Source: Mesorhabditis belari
Taxonomy: Eukaryota > Nematoda > Chromadorea > Rhabditida > Rhabditidae
Length of the DNA: 64,000 nt
Direction: 5' to 3'
NCBI GenBank assembly: GCA_958450365.1
Contig: CAUEEP010000741.1
Span: forward strand, 4,071,501 to 4,135,500
Notes under the pieces: generated by a model
Database searches by the model: none
What the model saw: only the letters and a program-made list of their open reading frames with translations
Told to the model about the DNA's origin: nothing
Shown here: positions 33,212 through 44,778 of the stretch, piece by piece
Numbering within the stretch: position 1 is the stretch's first letter
Layout: every line of letters begins with the position of its first letter
Translations under genes and position numbers: made by a program

Positions 33212-36200
33212 TTAGAAAAAGAGATATGTGGGATTCATGACAGTTTCGCCGATCGAGTACTCTTCTGCTCGTTCCTCAAACTCGGCTCCTGGACCATATC
33301 TGAAGTTTGAACATCGATTTAGATTTAGAACAAGATTTCGATAAGTATTTATCAAAACTAAATATCTTTTTTAAGTGCTATCTAAAAAATTCGAGAAATA
33401 GGTATACAAATTTGATGATAAACCTGTGCCAAAACTCGGGTGACCAAAAGTGCAACGGTCGAATGCAGTCTCCGCCCTCTGGACTGAAGTCGAAATTGTA
33501 GCTAAAAGTTATTTGATAAATAAAATGCCTTTTTTATTTAAATTTAAAGCTTTCATGCATAGTAGCAGATCTAGTTTACAATGTTAAACTAAAAAGGCTA
33601 ATGATTAGAGTGTGTTCCTCGGGTGATCGGACACTTGATACGCCCCCCCCCCCTTTTGCCATTAGCAATCTAACTTTGAGCTTAAATATCTTGGTGTCGA
33701 GTTATTTTAATTTAAATATTCTTGTTATCCTCAGATGTGCCAAGTCTTTATCTGTCGATTGGTACAAAAACTATTTAAATTGGACCACCCAACACCAAGA
33801 AATTAGAGCTCAAAGTTGGATTGCCAATGGCAAAGGGACGGGGCACCTTATATACGAGCTCCGCTTTAGATTCGAACACCGCCTTATATACGAACACGGC
33901 CTTATATACGAACACCGCCTTATATACGAGCCCCGCTTTAGATTCGAACGCTGCCCTATATACGAACGCTGCCCTATATACGAACGCTGCCCTATATACG
34001 AGTGCTGCCCTATATACGAGTGCTGCCTTATATACGAACACCGCCTTATATACGAGCCGGCGGCTTATATACGAGCCGGCGGCTTATATACGAGCCGGCG
34101 GCTTATATACGAGCCGGCGGCTTATATACGAGCCGGCGGCTTATATACGAGCCGGCGGCTTATATACGAGCCGGCGGCTTATATACGAGCCGGCGGCTTA
34201 TATACGAGCCGGCGGCTTATATACGAGCCGGCGGCTTATATACGAGCCGGCGGCTTATATACGAGCCGGCGGCTTATATACGAGCCGGCGGCTTATATAC
34301 GAGCCGGCGGCTTATATACGAGCCGGCGGCTTATATACGAGCCGGCGGCTTATATACGAGCTCCGCTTCAGATTCGAACGCTGCCTTACATACGAGTGCC
34401 GCCTTATATACGAACACCGCCTTATCTACAAGCCGGCGCCTTATATACGACTCCTTTTAAAGATATTCAGCTGTTTAACTGATTTGGTGGTAAATCCCCT
34501 TTAAATGTAAAGATATTCAATTTACTCGACGTGTAAAGAGGATTACTCGTAGTTACTCGACCAGAAACGTCGATTAATCGAGTGGGAATTACTTATGCAA
34601 ATTTTGACTCGAGTAATTACCTACTCGCAAGGAACACACTCTACTTCTTATCATCACTTTATTAGAGCCAGAGAGCGACTAAATTTTAGAGAATTTCTAC
34701 ATTTTCTACACGCAGCGATTTGCTATAAATCAATGCTAAAACCCACTTGTGAATCTGATTGTCGAAATGAAAAGTGATGGTGATATTGTTAGCGTTCCAT
34801 GTGTCGAACCCGACATGCTCGTTGCCTTTCTCGCCAGCGAAAAGTCCAACAAAGGAAAGATTCGTGCAGAGTTGCTTCTGAAATTTGAAATTTGAACACA
34901 AAAAAACACTGAAATCTGAACTTAATTCAAACATTTTAACCAAATTCGATATTTTCTATATTTTCTTGAGCAAATCTTGAACAAATCTTCTCGAACCTCT
35001 TTGCAATAGCCGCTTCCCTTGTGAATGTGGAAGAGGCTCGTCTCTCCTCTCTTCATCACGTCACCCCTTTTTGTCAACGCGAATTTCTCGCTTTTCTCCA
35101 CGATTTCTCGGTCGTTGAGCACGAAAAATTGAATGAAAATTGGCTCGGTCGTGTCCGCATATAAACAATCGGCTGTGGTCAGTTCGATCTAAAACTATTC
35201 GATAAAAAGTTTCTTGAGAATTTGTGCTGAATAATCAGCTAAATCAGCTAAATACCCAGTTTAAAGTAAGAAAAAAACGTGAAATCATGACTTTTAACAA
35301 TTCTTGTCTTGCCTGAATATCTTTTCTTTCCCAAACATGCTTATATCTTGTTAAAATGCGTTCATCCCGGATCTTTTTTTAGTCAGTGCTCAAGTTTGCT
35401 ATTGTTTTTGAACAAGCGATCGTTCAATCTGACTTTTGTTCCAAATTAGCATCGAGTTAAGCTACGAGACCTAGTGCATCGGATTCTACGCAAAGTTCTG
35501 AGCAAAACCCATTTTTAAAATCAATTCAATCGGCCCTTTAACCCGGGTAAAAACACGTTTGAAAATTGGAAGCGCGAAAAATTTACTCGATGATGTAAGC
35601 CTTCCGTCATCGGTTATGAGAGATGACCGCGTGGTCTATCGGATAGTGTGCTCGATTGCGGAATTATTCCTCGCGGGTTCGGATCCCCTTGCAATCAGAA
35701 TTCACGCTATTTTTGCAGGTTTTGTTTGGATTTTGTTTATGAACGAGCGATTTGTTTGTTCAATTTGAATCCTTTCACATTTCTGGTTATTTGAATTCGT
35801 GCAAGTAGTCGGTTAAAGTTAGACATGACTAACGATATCTTGGGGTTGCTCTTGCTCCCGTTCGAACATCGGCACATTGAAAGTTGTTAGCAATTTGAAA
35901 CTTTTCTGGTTAGAAAGCCAAGATTATTAGCTTCATTTTGATACTAAATATTCAGCAAAATTCTTTAAAATAGTACTCAAAAAGTCATAATAAACCTTAA
36001 AAATACTACCCTTCACGAAACCTTGTTAAGGCCTCGTTAAGGCCTCGTTAAGGCCTCGTTAAGGCCTCGTTAAGGCCTCGTTAAGGCCTTGTTAAGGCCT
36101 CGTTAAGGCCTGGTTAAGGCCTCGTTAAGGCCTCGTTAAGGCCTCGTTAAGGCCTCGTTAAGGCCTCGTTAAGGCCCTGGTTAAGGCCTCGTTAAGGCCT

Positions 36201-39200
36201 CGTTAAGGCCTCGTTAAGGTCTCGTTAAGGCCTTGTTAAGGCCTCGTTAAGGCCTCGTTAAGGCCTCGTTAAGGCCTCGTTAAGGCCTCGTTAAGGCCTC
36301 GTTAAGGCCTTGTTAAGGCCTCGTTAAGGCCTCGTTAAGGCCTGGTTAAGGCCTCGTTAAGGCCTCGTTAAGGCCTCGTTAAGGCTTTGTTAAGGCCTCG
36401 TTAAGGCCTCGTTAAGGCCTCGTTAAGGCCTCGTTAAGGCCTCGTTAAGGCCTCGTTAAGGCCTCGTTAAGGCCTCGTTAAGGCCTCGTTAAGGCCTCGT
36501 TAAGGCCTCGTTAAGGCCTCGTTAAGGCCTCGTTAAGGCCTCGTTAAGGCCTCGTTAAGGCCTCGTTAAGGCCTCGTTAAGGCCTCGTTAAGGCCTGGTT
36601 AAGGCCTCGTTAAGGCCTCGTTAAGGCCTCGTTAAGGCCTCGTTAAGGCCTCGTTAAGGCTTTGTTAAGGCCTCGTTAAGGCTTTGGTAAGGCCTCGTTA
36701 AGGCCTCGTTAAGGCCTGGTTAAGGCCTCGTTAAGGCCTCGTTAAGGCCTCGTTAAGGTCTCGTTAAGACCTTGTTAAGGCCTCGTTAAAGCCTCGTTAA
36801 GGCTTCGGTTAAGGCCTGGTTAAGGCCTCGTTAAGTATCAATAACCTCCTTAGAGTTTTTTTTTGAAGATTTTTGTTGAATGTTTGGTCTCAAAATGAAG
36901 CTCATAATTTAGGCTTTCTGATAGAAAAAGTTCCATATTGCTAGCAACTTTCAGTGCGCTGAAATGACTGGTCAAACTTGAAGCCTCGTTAAGCCTCGTT
37001 AACAAGTCTATTTAAAGTCAAATACAGATAACACATCAATAGTGGTTGGTTAAACGAGTTTTTTTTGTACAATAAAGTGCAAAAAGACCGAGAATCTTGA
37101 ACAAAATCCACATAAACTCGTCTTAGAACAAGAGCCTTTTGATGTAACAATGGCAAATCTACCTACAAAGCTACAAATCTAGAATCTACAAATCTACAAA
37201 TCTATGCAAGAAAAGTAAAACTTGCACTTTATCAGTGCAAATTTGCACTTTATCAGTGCAAATCTAGCGTAACCTTTGCCCTTTATCAGTCTAAAAATGA
37301 ATCCAAAGCTTTTCCTTGAAGAGAACATTGATTGAAGCCGATTTCTAATGGATTGAATAAATTGATTGTCTCTTTATTGATTGTCTCTTTATTGATTGTC
37401 CCTTTATTGATTGTCTCTCTATTGATTGTCCCTTTATTGATTGTCCCATCAAACGGTGTCCCTTTTGAGTAATAAGCTTCTTTCCAAAAAGTCTTTTAAG
37501 CAAACTATCGTAATCAAGCTGTTAGTTTACATCAAATCCGCCTAAATTTGAAAGAAAATTACTTCAAATCCGCCTAAATTTGATAAAAATTTACATCAAA
37601 TCAGCCAAAATTGACTATGAAACGTGTTTCTCATCAAATTCTATAAAAAATAAGCTGTTTGGATGAAAGTTAGCCGTTTGCTTTATAGAATAGACGTCAA
37701 GAGAAAAGGAAATCCAAAATTAATAGCCAAACAGCTTAACTGTCGACTTTTGTACTTGAAAAAGAACTTTCTTGTAGAAAGTTGCAAAGCAAAAGTCGCT
37801 CAATCGCTTCACAATCGCTTCACAAAAAAAACCCACACTGATCTCATTTTTTGTGCAAATTCCGCTAGAAAATATGGTGATTGTAGAGAATAAAGAAGTC
37901 AAGTAAGATTTCATCATTTCAAATAAATGAAAAGATCTCAGATTGGGATCCAGATTTGGGATCCAGTTCTTTGAGTGGGCCCCCAACGGAAATAGATTTC
38001 AGAAATCTGTGAAAATGAGAACAGACGTGTTCCCTTTCGCAAATAATCCTTTTAAAATCTCTTTTTCTTTCTTTTTCTTTCTTTTTCTTTTTTTCTTACG
38101 ATCATTCCATTTAGAGATTGCTGGTAATAAGAGATGGGCGGATTCTTTTTGAATAAAAAAAAGCAAAAAGATTGAAAAGATTGAAAAGGCTCAAGGGCGG
38201 GTCTTTTCTCTTTAGTTTTTCATTTTTTTTTTGGTTCATTCATTCGAAATTTTTGCACTTTTTGCACGCTCTGATTGTCTGGAAGAGAAATGGAAAAATA
38301 AGGGAAATGGAAAAAGCAATGTTGCATAGAATACGGTAAAAATACTGGTGAAGAAAAGAAAATTCTTTTGTCAATAAAGAAAATCAACTGTTGTCAGCTA
38401 AACTGATATTTTGGAGTCGCCCTACTCAACTCTTTCACGCCCTACTCTTTCACTCGTTTGTAATCTATTCGTCGTATCGTACTACTGTAAGATATGTATC
38501 TTCTGGGTCTATGAAACTGCAGCTGAGGTCGGTGATTTCACAGAGACTCCTCTCTAATACCCTGGAGGAGTTGAGTCGGGTTGTTGGGGTGTTAGAGATG
38601 GCAGGATATTTAAAGGGGATCCACTCTCTTTAACTTAACCCAAATTCTAGTCCAAATCCCAAATTCTAGTCCATATCCGTTTACTCCTTACTCCTTAGTC
38701 CGTCTACTCCATACTCCTTAATCTGTTTACTCTTTACGGCTAGTCTTCTTTCCGGATATGAACTATTCTAGTCCAGATCCGGAAGCGAACGCGGTGATCA
38801 TTCATTCAAAAGTCTTCTTTAACAGTCTTTTTTAGAGACTGGAGTTAGAGAATTAGACGGTGACACTGGAGTTCAAATAACTGAAACCTTAACTCCTAGC
38901 TGAGATCAATTGGCTGATGATCAATTGGCCGCGGAATGTGATGCCGATTTTCTTAAAACAGCTTTAGAATTTGTCTTTATTGATGGAAATGTTGTAACTG
39001 CAGGGATTCGAAGTTTGCAAGAGATATTCGGCTCAGTAAAAGGCATCGAAACTAGATATTTCTTTGGAAATTGATGACGAAATACTTCAAGAAGAACAAA
39101 AACATTCAATAACTCGTAATGAAGCATTTCAAGCATTTCAAGCATTTCATTTTCAAGATTGCAAGTGATATTTCAATCTTTCAATGAATCTTTCAATGGC

Positions 39201-39407
39201 TAAGCTGATTTTTATTTCTAGAATTTGTAGAAAATGCAGCTAAAGTTCGAATTGTTTTACTGGTGATTCAGAATTTTGAAATTTTACGATCTCCAAAGAT
39301 CTCCAAAGCATTTCACTCACCGTGATATGATTGTGTCTGTAGAACGCGTGACCCATCCCTATCAGAAGCAATAAAAATCGCAATACGGTGAAAAAATCCC
39401 GTAACAT
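33212..39407 (-). CDS. Small secreted protein, unassigned
   Basis: Four exons with agreeing phases: 39407-39321 (ATG, signal peptide), 35188-34997, 34877-34747, 33299-33212 (TAA). 165 residues. The N-terminus has a classic signal: basic MLRDFFTVLR then FLLLLIGMGHA. The mature part contains IELTTADCLYADTTEPIFIQ, three cysteines (ADC, GYC, QLC), an N-glycosylation-type NLS and NNITITF, and an acidic C-terminal exon (FEERAEEYSIGE). The TTADxxYADTTEPIFIQF pattern is loosely like the first strands of PLAT/LH2 domains; this is a weak guess. The donor after exon 2 is GTTCGA, which is weak; the others are good. The first intron is 4.1 kb and holds an 11-bp array element. Joining exon 1 to exon 2 across this distance rests on phase and signal-peptide logic. 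Confidence 0.65.
33632..33845. repeat. Dispersed palindromic repeat R1, third copy
   Basis: Same family as 1465-2280. It directly abuts the 33846-34495 array region. Confidence 0.8.
33846..34495 (+). repeat. 19-bp minisatellite with 18-bp-type flanks
   Basis: 34052-34350 is 16 nearly identical copies of gagccggcggcttatatac. Either side has looser cgccttatatacgagc-type units. The 19-bp unit forces rotating frames, so the Tyr/Arg/Ala-rich ORFs are artefacts. In the last intron of the secreted-protein gene. Confidence 0.96.
35622..35700 (+). mobile_element. tRNA-like element
   Basis: A-box-like gtggtctatcggatagtg and B-box gggttcggatccc. Stem pairing is incomplete. In the first intron of the secreted-protein gene. 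Confidence 0.5.
35866..36970. mobile_element. Inverted-repeat element filled by an 11-bp array
   Basis: Arms of about 130 bp: 35870-36000 (cattgaaagttgttagcaat, ttagcttcattttgatacta) and its inverted partner 36850-36965 (gctagcaactttcagtgcgc in reverse). Everything between is the array at 36022-36835. Confidence 0.8.
36022..36835 (+). repeat. 11-bp minisatellite
   Basis: About 74 copies of ttaaggcctcg with sparse variants (ctggt, cttgt). Confidence 0.97.
36971..39320. other. Intron sequence with minor repeats
   Basis: Rest of the long first intron of the secreted-protein gene. A 16-bp-type array (attgattgtctcttt) at 37366-37447, triple ctacaaat units near 37170, a pyrimidine tract at 38060, and actccttactcc repeats near 38680. 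Several short ORFs (for example 37663-37893) are unsupported. Confidence 0.5.
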
Positions 39408-39884
39408 TTCCCCAATTTGAACCAAAGGAATTTGAACCTGAAAGCTGATCAGTGAATTTCCAAAGCATCAACAAACAATCAAGGATTCAATCAACAAACA
39501 ATTCAACAACAACAACAACAACAAACAATCAATAAAACAATCAAGTATTCAAGAATATAAAGAATAAATGAACACCGATAAATGTCAGCAAAAAAGCCAA
39601 CCATTCATCTTTCATTACTCATCGAATCGTTTTTTGGTGGTGAATGAGAAATGACGCCATTTTTCATTCTCGGCTCGGATTAGGACATTGAAATGAGACG
39701 GTTTTATGGGGAGATTTGAGGGGAAAATAGGTATTTACAGAAATAAGGTCATTTTGGGATTTTGAGTCCATCCCTATGCTGGTATTTGAACGGAAATTAG
39801 ATTAGAGAAATGTAATTTTTCTTAAGGAACTATATCTTTGGCCAAGCTACAGTATCTACTAGATATAAAGCAGAAGAGACGTCT

Positions 39885-40232
39885 GTCCATCGGTTCGTCT
39901 GATCGTCTATTCGTCTGTCCGTCTGTTCGTCTGTCCGCCTGTTCGTCTGTTCGTCTGTCCGTCTTTCCGTCTGTCCGTCTGTCCGTCTGCCCGTCTGTTC
40001 GTCTGTTCGTCTATTCGTCTGTTCGTCTGTCCGCCTGTTCGTCTGTTCGTCTGTTCTTCTATCCGTCTTTCCGTCTGTCCGTCTGCCCGTCTGTTCGTCT
40101 ATTCGTCTATTCGTCTGTCTGGCTATTCGTCTGTCCGGCCGTCCGTCTGTCCGGCTATTCATCTGTCCGTCTGTCCATCTGTTTGTCTCTCCATCTGTTT
40201 GTCTGTCCGTCTGTCCGTCCGTTCGTCTGTGC
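39885..40232 (+). repeat. Tetranucleotide array (gtct/gtcc)n
   Basis: About 85 gtctgtcc, gttc and attc tetramers. Confidence 0.97.
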
Positions 40233-42384
40233 GCAGCCATTGGCAAAAAGGGGCAGGACTTAGATCGCGAACTTAGATCGTAAAACTGGTTCCGCTGGTT
40301 CTCGATAATTCTACAGTACTTTGAAAAGTTAAAAAACAAGTTAAGACTTCAAACTTAACAAATAAGAAAGCTTTTAAAGAAATCAGAAAAGAAATGAGAA
40401 TAAATGAAATGAAGAATAAAAATGATTAAAGATGGATCGTTTTATTTGAGCTATAAATGCAAATTTGCCAAAAAGTTGCCATAAATTGCCTAATTTAGAT
40501 AAATTTGGAATAAAATTTTGCAATAATAGCTAAAAAATTTGGAAATATCGTTCTGGTCTAGGCTCTAGGTAAACCTATTTAAGGTTTTATCTGTTTAATA
40601 AGTTTTGTAATTGTTATACTAACTATTGTAGAAAAGAACAGAGAACATCAGTGAATCCGCCTTTTTTTTCGCCACTTTTTAATCATTTTTTTCTTAGCGC
40701 TGGTTAATGCTAGAAATATGTGTTATATCTCAAAAAATCACCCATTTTCTCTACTTTAATTTGATACTAAAGCGCGTCGAAACAAACGTACCGGTGTCAA
40801 GATATGAGCGTTTATTTGAGAGTAAACTTAGATTACGCGACGCGCCTATAGAAGGGGGAGGGGGCGGGGCTTCTATTAAAGTATTGGCTTCTATTTATGG
40901 TAAATTATGATCTAGAAAGAGTTTAGTGAAGAGTTTAGACATAAACATAGACAAAACATAATCTGAAACATTTGAGTGTCAAGGATTGAATGACAGAAAT
41001 GAGTGCTGTCCCCTGTGCCGATCCCTTTCTTCCTAGGGTGTGTGACTCACCAAATTCTTTTCTTTTCTTTTCTTTCACTCCCCCTTCACTCAAAACCCCA
41101 GACACCGGGTGGTCAAAGCAATTCTTCTTTCACAGAAACGCGCAAGAAAAAGCAAATGACCACATCTCGTGAAATCCTTGTTGTAATCGCTTTTCGAGGT
41201 CAAGAAAAGGGCCGATTGAGGAATTTGCATGATGACTAAGGTGTGGATTTTGAAATCTTTATGAATAGTCATACGTGAAGTAGCTGTAAGAAATATATTT
41301 ATACTTTGATCTTTATAATTTCTTGTGAGAATTGTTCTACTTTATAATTTCTTGTGGTTCAATGGTAGATGTCTTGAAAACGCACAATTTATCAAGACTT
41401 TCCCTTAGCAAACTTCGCTCAAACTGGAGCAACCTGGCACTATCAGCAACCTGGCACTATCACACTCCAGGAATCAAATCTGTAGAGAAAAGGAACAAAT
41501 CTTTATCAAAACTTTCCCTTATTAGGGCAAACTTCGCTCAAACTGGAGCAACCTGGCACTATCACCATTACTTCAACACTTCAACACTTCAACACTTGCG
41601 TGTGAAAACAAGGGATGAATAGAAAAGGGAGCACACAAATGACTCAAAAAAAAAGCTCAAATAATGGGTTTTTAAGTACACAAGCTACGACAAACGGACA
41701 ACTGAATATCGTCCAGTGGCTGATTACGATAGTTTATCCATCAACTTTGAATCTTAACTCTTGTATATTGAATTTTGACTAACTGCAGAGCAGTGGCAAT
41801 TCGCCACAGTAGCCATGAAATTTAAAATTCAAAGCTAAAAGCTATTTTAGTACTTTTTCCATTCATTAAAGGCAATGATTTTTAAGCTTTTTAGGCTATT
41901 TAAGCTATTTTATAAAGCCAAGAACAAAATAGTAAAAGAATTCATGAGAAATTTTGAGAAGTTATATGGATTAGATAAGCTACAAAGTAATGCAAAGCCT
42001 TGTTTCGCTTGATCACAAATATTTGTCACTTTATGTGAGTCTTTTCCAAAACAAAAGAGCAAGCGATGATTGGATTTGGGATTTTATGAGGCAAAATGAG
42101 AAATCTTAGAATTTTGGTGTATCCGTGCAAGTTATGTAAAGCAAAATTAACTATAGTAGCCAGCCTAAGTGCGACTCCCAACTTTGAGAGCTTGTTTGAA
42201 AAGTTTGTGAGTTCCTATCGGTTAGATAATGGGTACACTGCTACAGGAGACCCATTCAACATTTATCTGTAAAATTTTTGTGGGAATCGGTTATCTTTTG
42301 AATGAGCTATACCCTCCAGAGTGTGTATGAGTAATTTTGACGCACCCTGTAGTTAACAAATAAATAATCTGTGGGAAATGATTT
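40233..42384. other. No gene seen
   Basis: A+T-rich. A 60-bp segment (gcaaacttcgctcaaactgg) is duplicated at 41400-41470 and 41520-41570. Short ORFs near 41003-41270 occur on both strands without splice support. Confidence 0.4.
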
Positions 42385-43580
42385 AGAATAACTATTAGAT
42401 TCCCAACATATTCATTGAGAAGCTAGATTGAAAGCTAGCCAAAACTTAGCTCCTCTCAGTAAACAGCTCGTTTTTCTTATGCTCATGTAAGATAGAAAAA
42501 AAACAACAGAATTGTTGATCCCATAGTTCCCATGGGATAAAGTTTTTGACAAAGATAAAGACAGGATCCGATGTGACAAAGAACAACAACGCGTTCCTCT
42601 TTGTCACAAATATCAGAAATATCACATGAAATCGTTGCAACATCAAAAATAAGTCCAAAAAAGCAAATTTCCGCACCGAAACACAGAATAGAGTCAATTT
42701 AAGTCTAAAATGATAAAAATGATAAAAATTCAAAATTTTGATAGAAAAAACACATCCTTGGAATATCAAATGTAAAGTTTTTAAAGAAAAATTTCAAAAA
42801 TCCTTTGAGCGAATGCTTTCATGAAACGCCTGATTGTCTCTCTGATTGTCTCTTTTTTTGACACCGGATTCACATCACACTTCCGTCAATTTTAACGACT
42901 CCGCAACAAAAAAGGGCATAAAGCGCCAACGTCAACCCATCAAAAAAGAAATGTGAAACATCAAAGTGATAAAAATTAGAGAAAGAGAGAGTGAGTGCTT
43001 TGATTTTTCGAAAATCAAAATCATTTTCATTCAAAATATTTTGCAGAATAACTATTAGATTCCTAACATATTCATTGGGAAGCTAGATTGAAAGCTAACC
43101 AAAACTTAGTAAGCAGTAAGCAGCTCAGTAAGCAGCAGCTCAGTAAGCAGCAGCTCAGTAAGCAGCAGCTCAGTAAGCAGCAGCTCAGTAAGCAGCAGCT
43201 CAGTAAGCAGCAGCTCAGTAAGCAGCAGCTCAGTAAGCAGCAGCTCAGTAAGCAGCAGCTCAGTAAGCAGCAGCTCAGTAAGCAGCAGCTCAGTAAGCAG
43301 CAGCTCAGTAAGCAGCTTCTCAGTAAGCAGCTTCTCAGTAAGCAGCTTCTCAGTAAGCAGCTTCTCAGTAAGCAGCTTCTCAGTAAGCAGCTTCTCAGTA
43401 AGCAGCTTCTCAGTAAGCAGCTTCTCAGTAAGCAGCTTCTCAGTAAGCAGCTTCTCAGTAAGCAGCTTCTCAGTAAGCAGCTTCTCAGTAAGCAGCTTCT
43501 CAGTAAGCAGCTCGTTTTTCAAAAACCTCAAAACTAGGGCACGCGCCAGGCTGCCTGTGCGACTCTCAACTTTGAGAGCT
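42385..43580 (+). repeat. Direct duplication; second copy expanded into a minisatellite
   Basis: 42385-42480 and 43046-43520 share aactattagattcc, acatattcattg and gaagctagattgaaagctag. In the first copy the end reads ctcagtaaacagctcgtttt; in the second the same point is blown up to 25 copies of the 15-bp unit and then resumes cagctcgtttttc. A further shared piece (caactttgagagcttgttt) lies at 42178 and 43567. Confidence 0.9.
43112..43512 (+). repeat. 15-bp minisatellite with two homogeneous blocks
   Basis: About 12 copies of cagtaagcagcagct then, from 43306, about 13 copies of cagtaagcagcttct. The switch is abrupt. Both strands are open because the unit is a multiple of three; I do not call a protein. 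Confidence 0.97.
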
Positions 43581-43943
43581 TGTTTAAAAATCTTGTTTAA
43601 AAAATCGAGACCGCGAAAAATCAGGGAGAATCTTTGAAGATTTGCAAAATTTTGGTGGAAAAATTTTACAGCCTTTATCTCACTGTCAATCATTTCGGTG
43701 AAATCGTAGTTTTTTTTAGTTTTTCCTTTTAGTTTTTCCTTTTTCGGTAAAGCTTTTTGGCAAAAGTGTACTTTAGAATTGAGAAAATTGAGAGTTTATG
43801 AGGTGTACTTTGAGCAAAGAGTTGTAAAGTTGCTTTGCAAAGTTGCAAAGTTGATTTTGCATTTAATCGCTTTTAAGATAATCAAAGTTTAGGTTAAATT
43901 TAGCTATTTTAAAATACAGCCTTTCTCTCATGAGAAACCAGGT

Positions 43944-44778
43944 ACCTGTTAACCTATACCTGTTAACCTATACCTGTTAACCTATACCTGTTAACCTATA
44001 CCTGTTAACCTATACCTGTTAACCTATACCTGTTAACCTATACCTGTTAACCTATACCTGTTAACCTATACCTGTTAACCTATACCTGTTAACCTATACC
44101 TGTTAACCTATACCTGTTAACCTATACCTGTTAACCTATACCTGTTAACCTATACCTGTTAACCTATACCTGTTAACCTATACCTGTTAACCTATACCTG
44201 TTAACCTATACCTGTTAACCTATACCTGTTAACCTATACCTGTTAACCTATACCTGTTAACCTATACCTGTTAACCTATACCTGTTAACCTATACCTGTT
44301 AACCTATACCTGTTAACCTATACCTGTTAACCTATACCTGTTAACCTATACCTGCTAACCTATACCTGTTAACCTATACCTGTTAACCTATACCTGTTAA
44401 CCTATACCTGTTAACCTATACCTGTTAACCTATACCTGTTAACCTATACCTGTTAACCTATACTTGTTAACCTATACCTGTTAACCTATACCTGTTAACC
44501 TATACCTGTTAACCTATACCTGTTAACCTATACCTGTTAACCTATACCTGTTAACCTATACTTGTTAACCTATACCTGTTAACCTATACCTGTTAACCTA
44601 TACCTGTTAACCTATACCTGTTAACCTATACCTGTTAACCTATACCTGTTAACCTATACCTGTTAACCTATACCTGTTAACCTATACCTGTTAACCTATA
44701 CCTGTTAACCTATACCTGTTAACCTATACCTGTTAACCTATACCTGTTAACCTATACCTGTTAACCTATACCTGTTAA
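43944..44778 (+). repeat. 14-bp minisatellite, nearly perfect
   Basis: About 60 copies of aacctatacctgtt with only three single-base variants. Confidence 0.98.

Noticed and set aside
33601..34482. Tyr/Arg-rich 150-290-codon ORFs
   Set aside because: The 19-bp unit cycles through three frames, giving the same peptide in every frame.
38920..39074. Plus-strand ORF giving CDADFLKTALEFVFIDGNVV
   Set aside because: Short, no splice or start support, inside the intron of the opposite-strand secreted-protein gene.
43088..43693. SKQQL/SKQLL repeat protein and its opposite-strand frame
   Set aside because: A 15-bp unit without stops is open on both strands by construction; no start context, flanking exon or domain.
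43944..44778. Telomere-like array
   Set aside because: The unit is not the nematode ttaggc telomere repeat and the array is internal.
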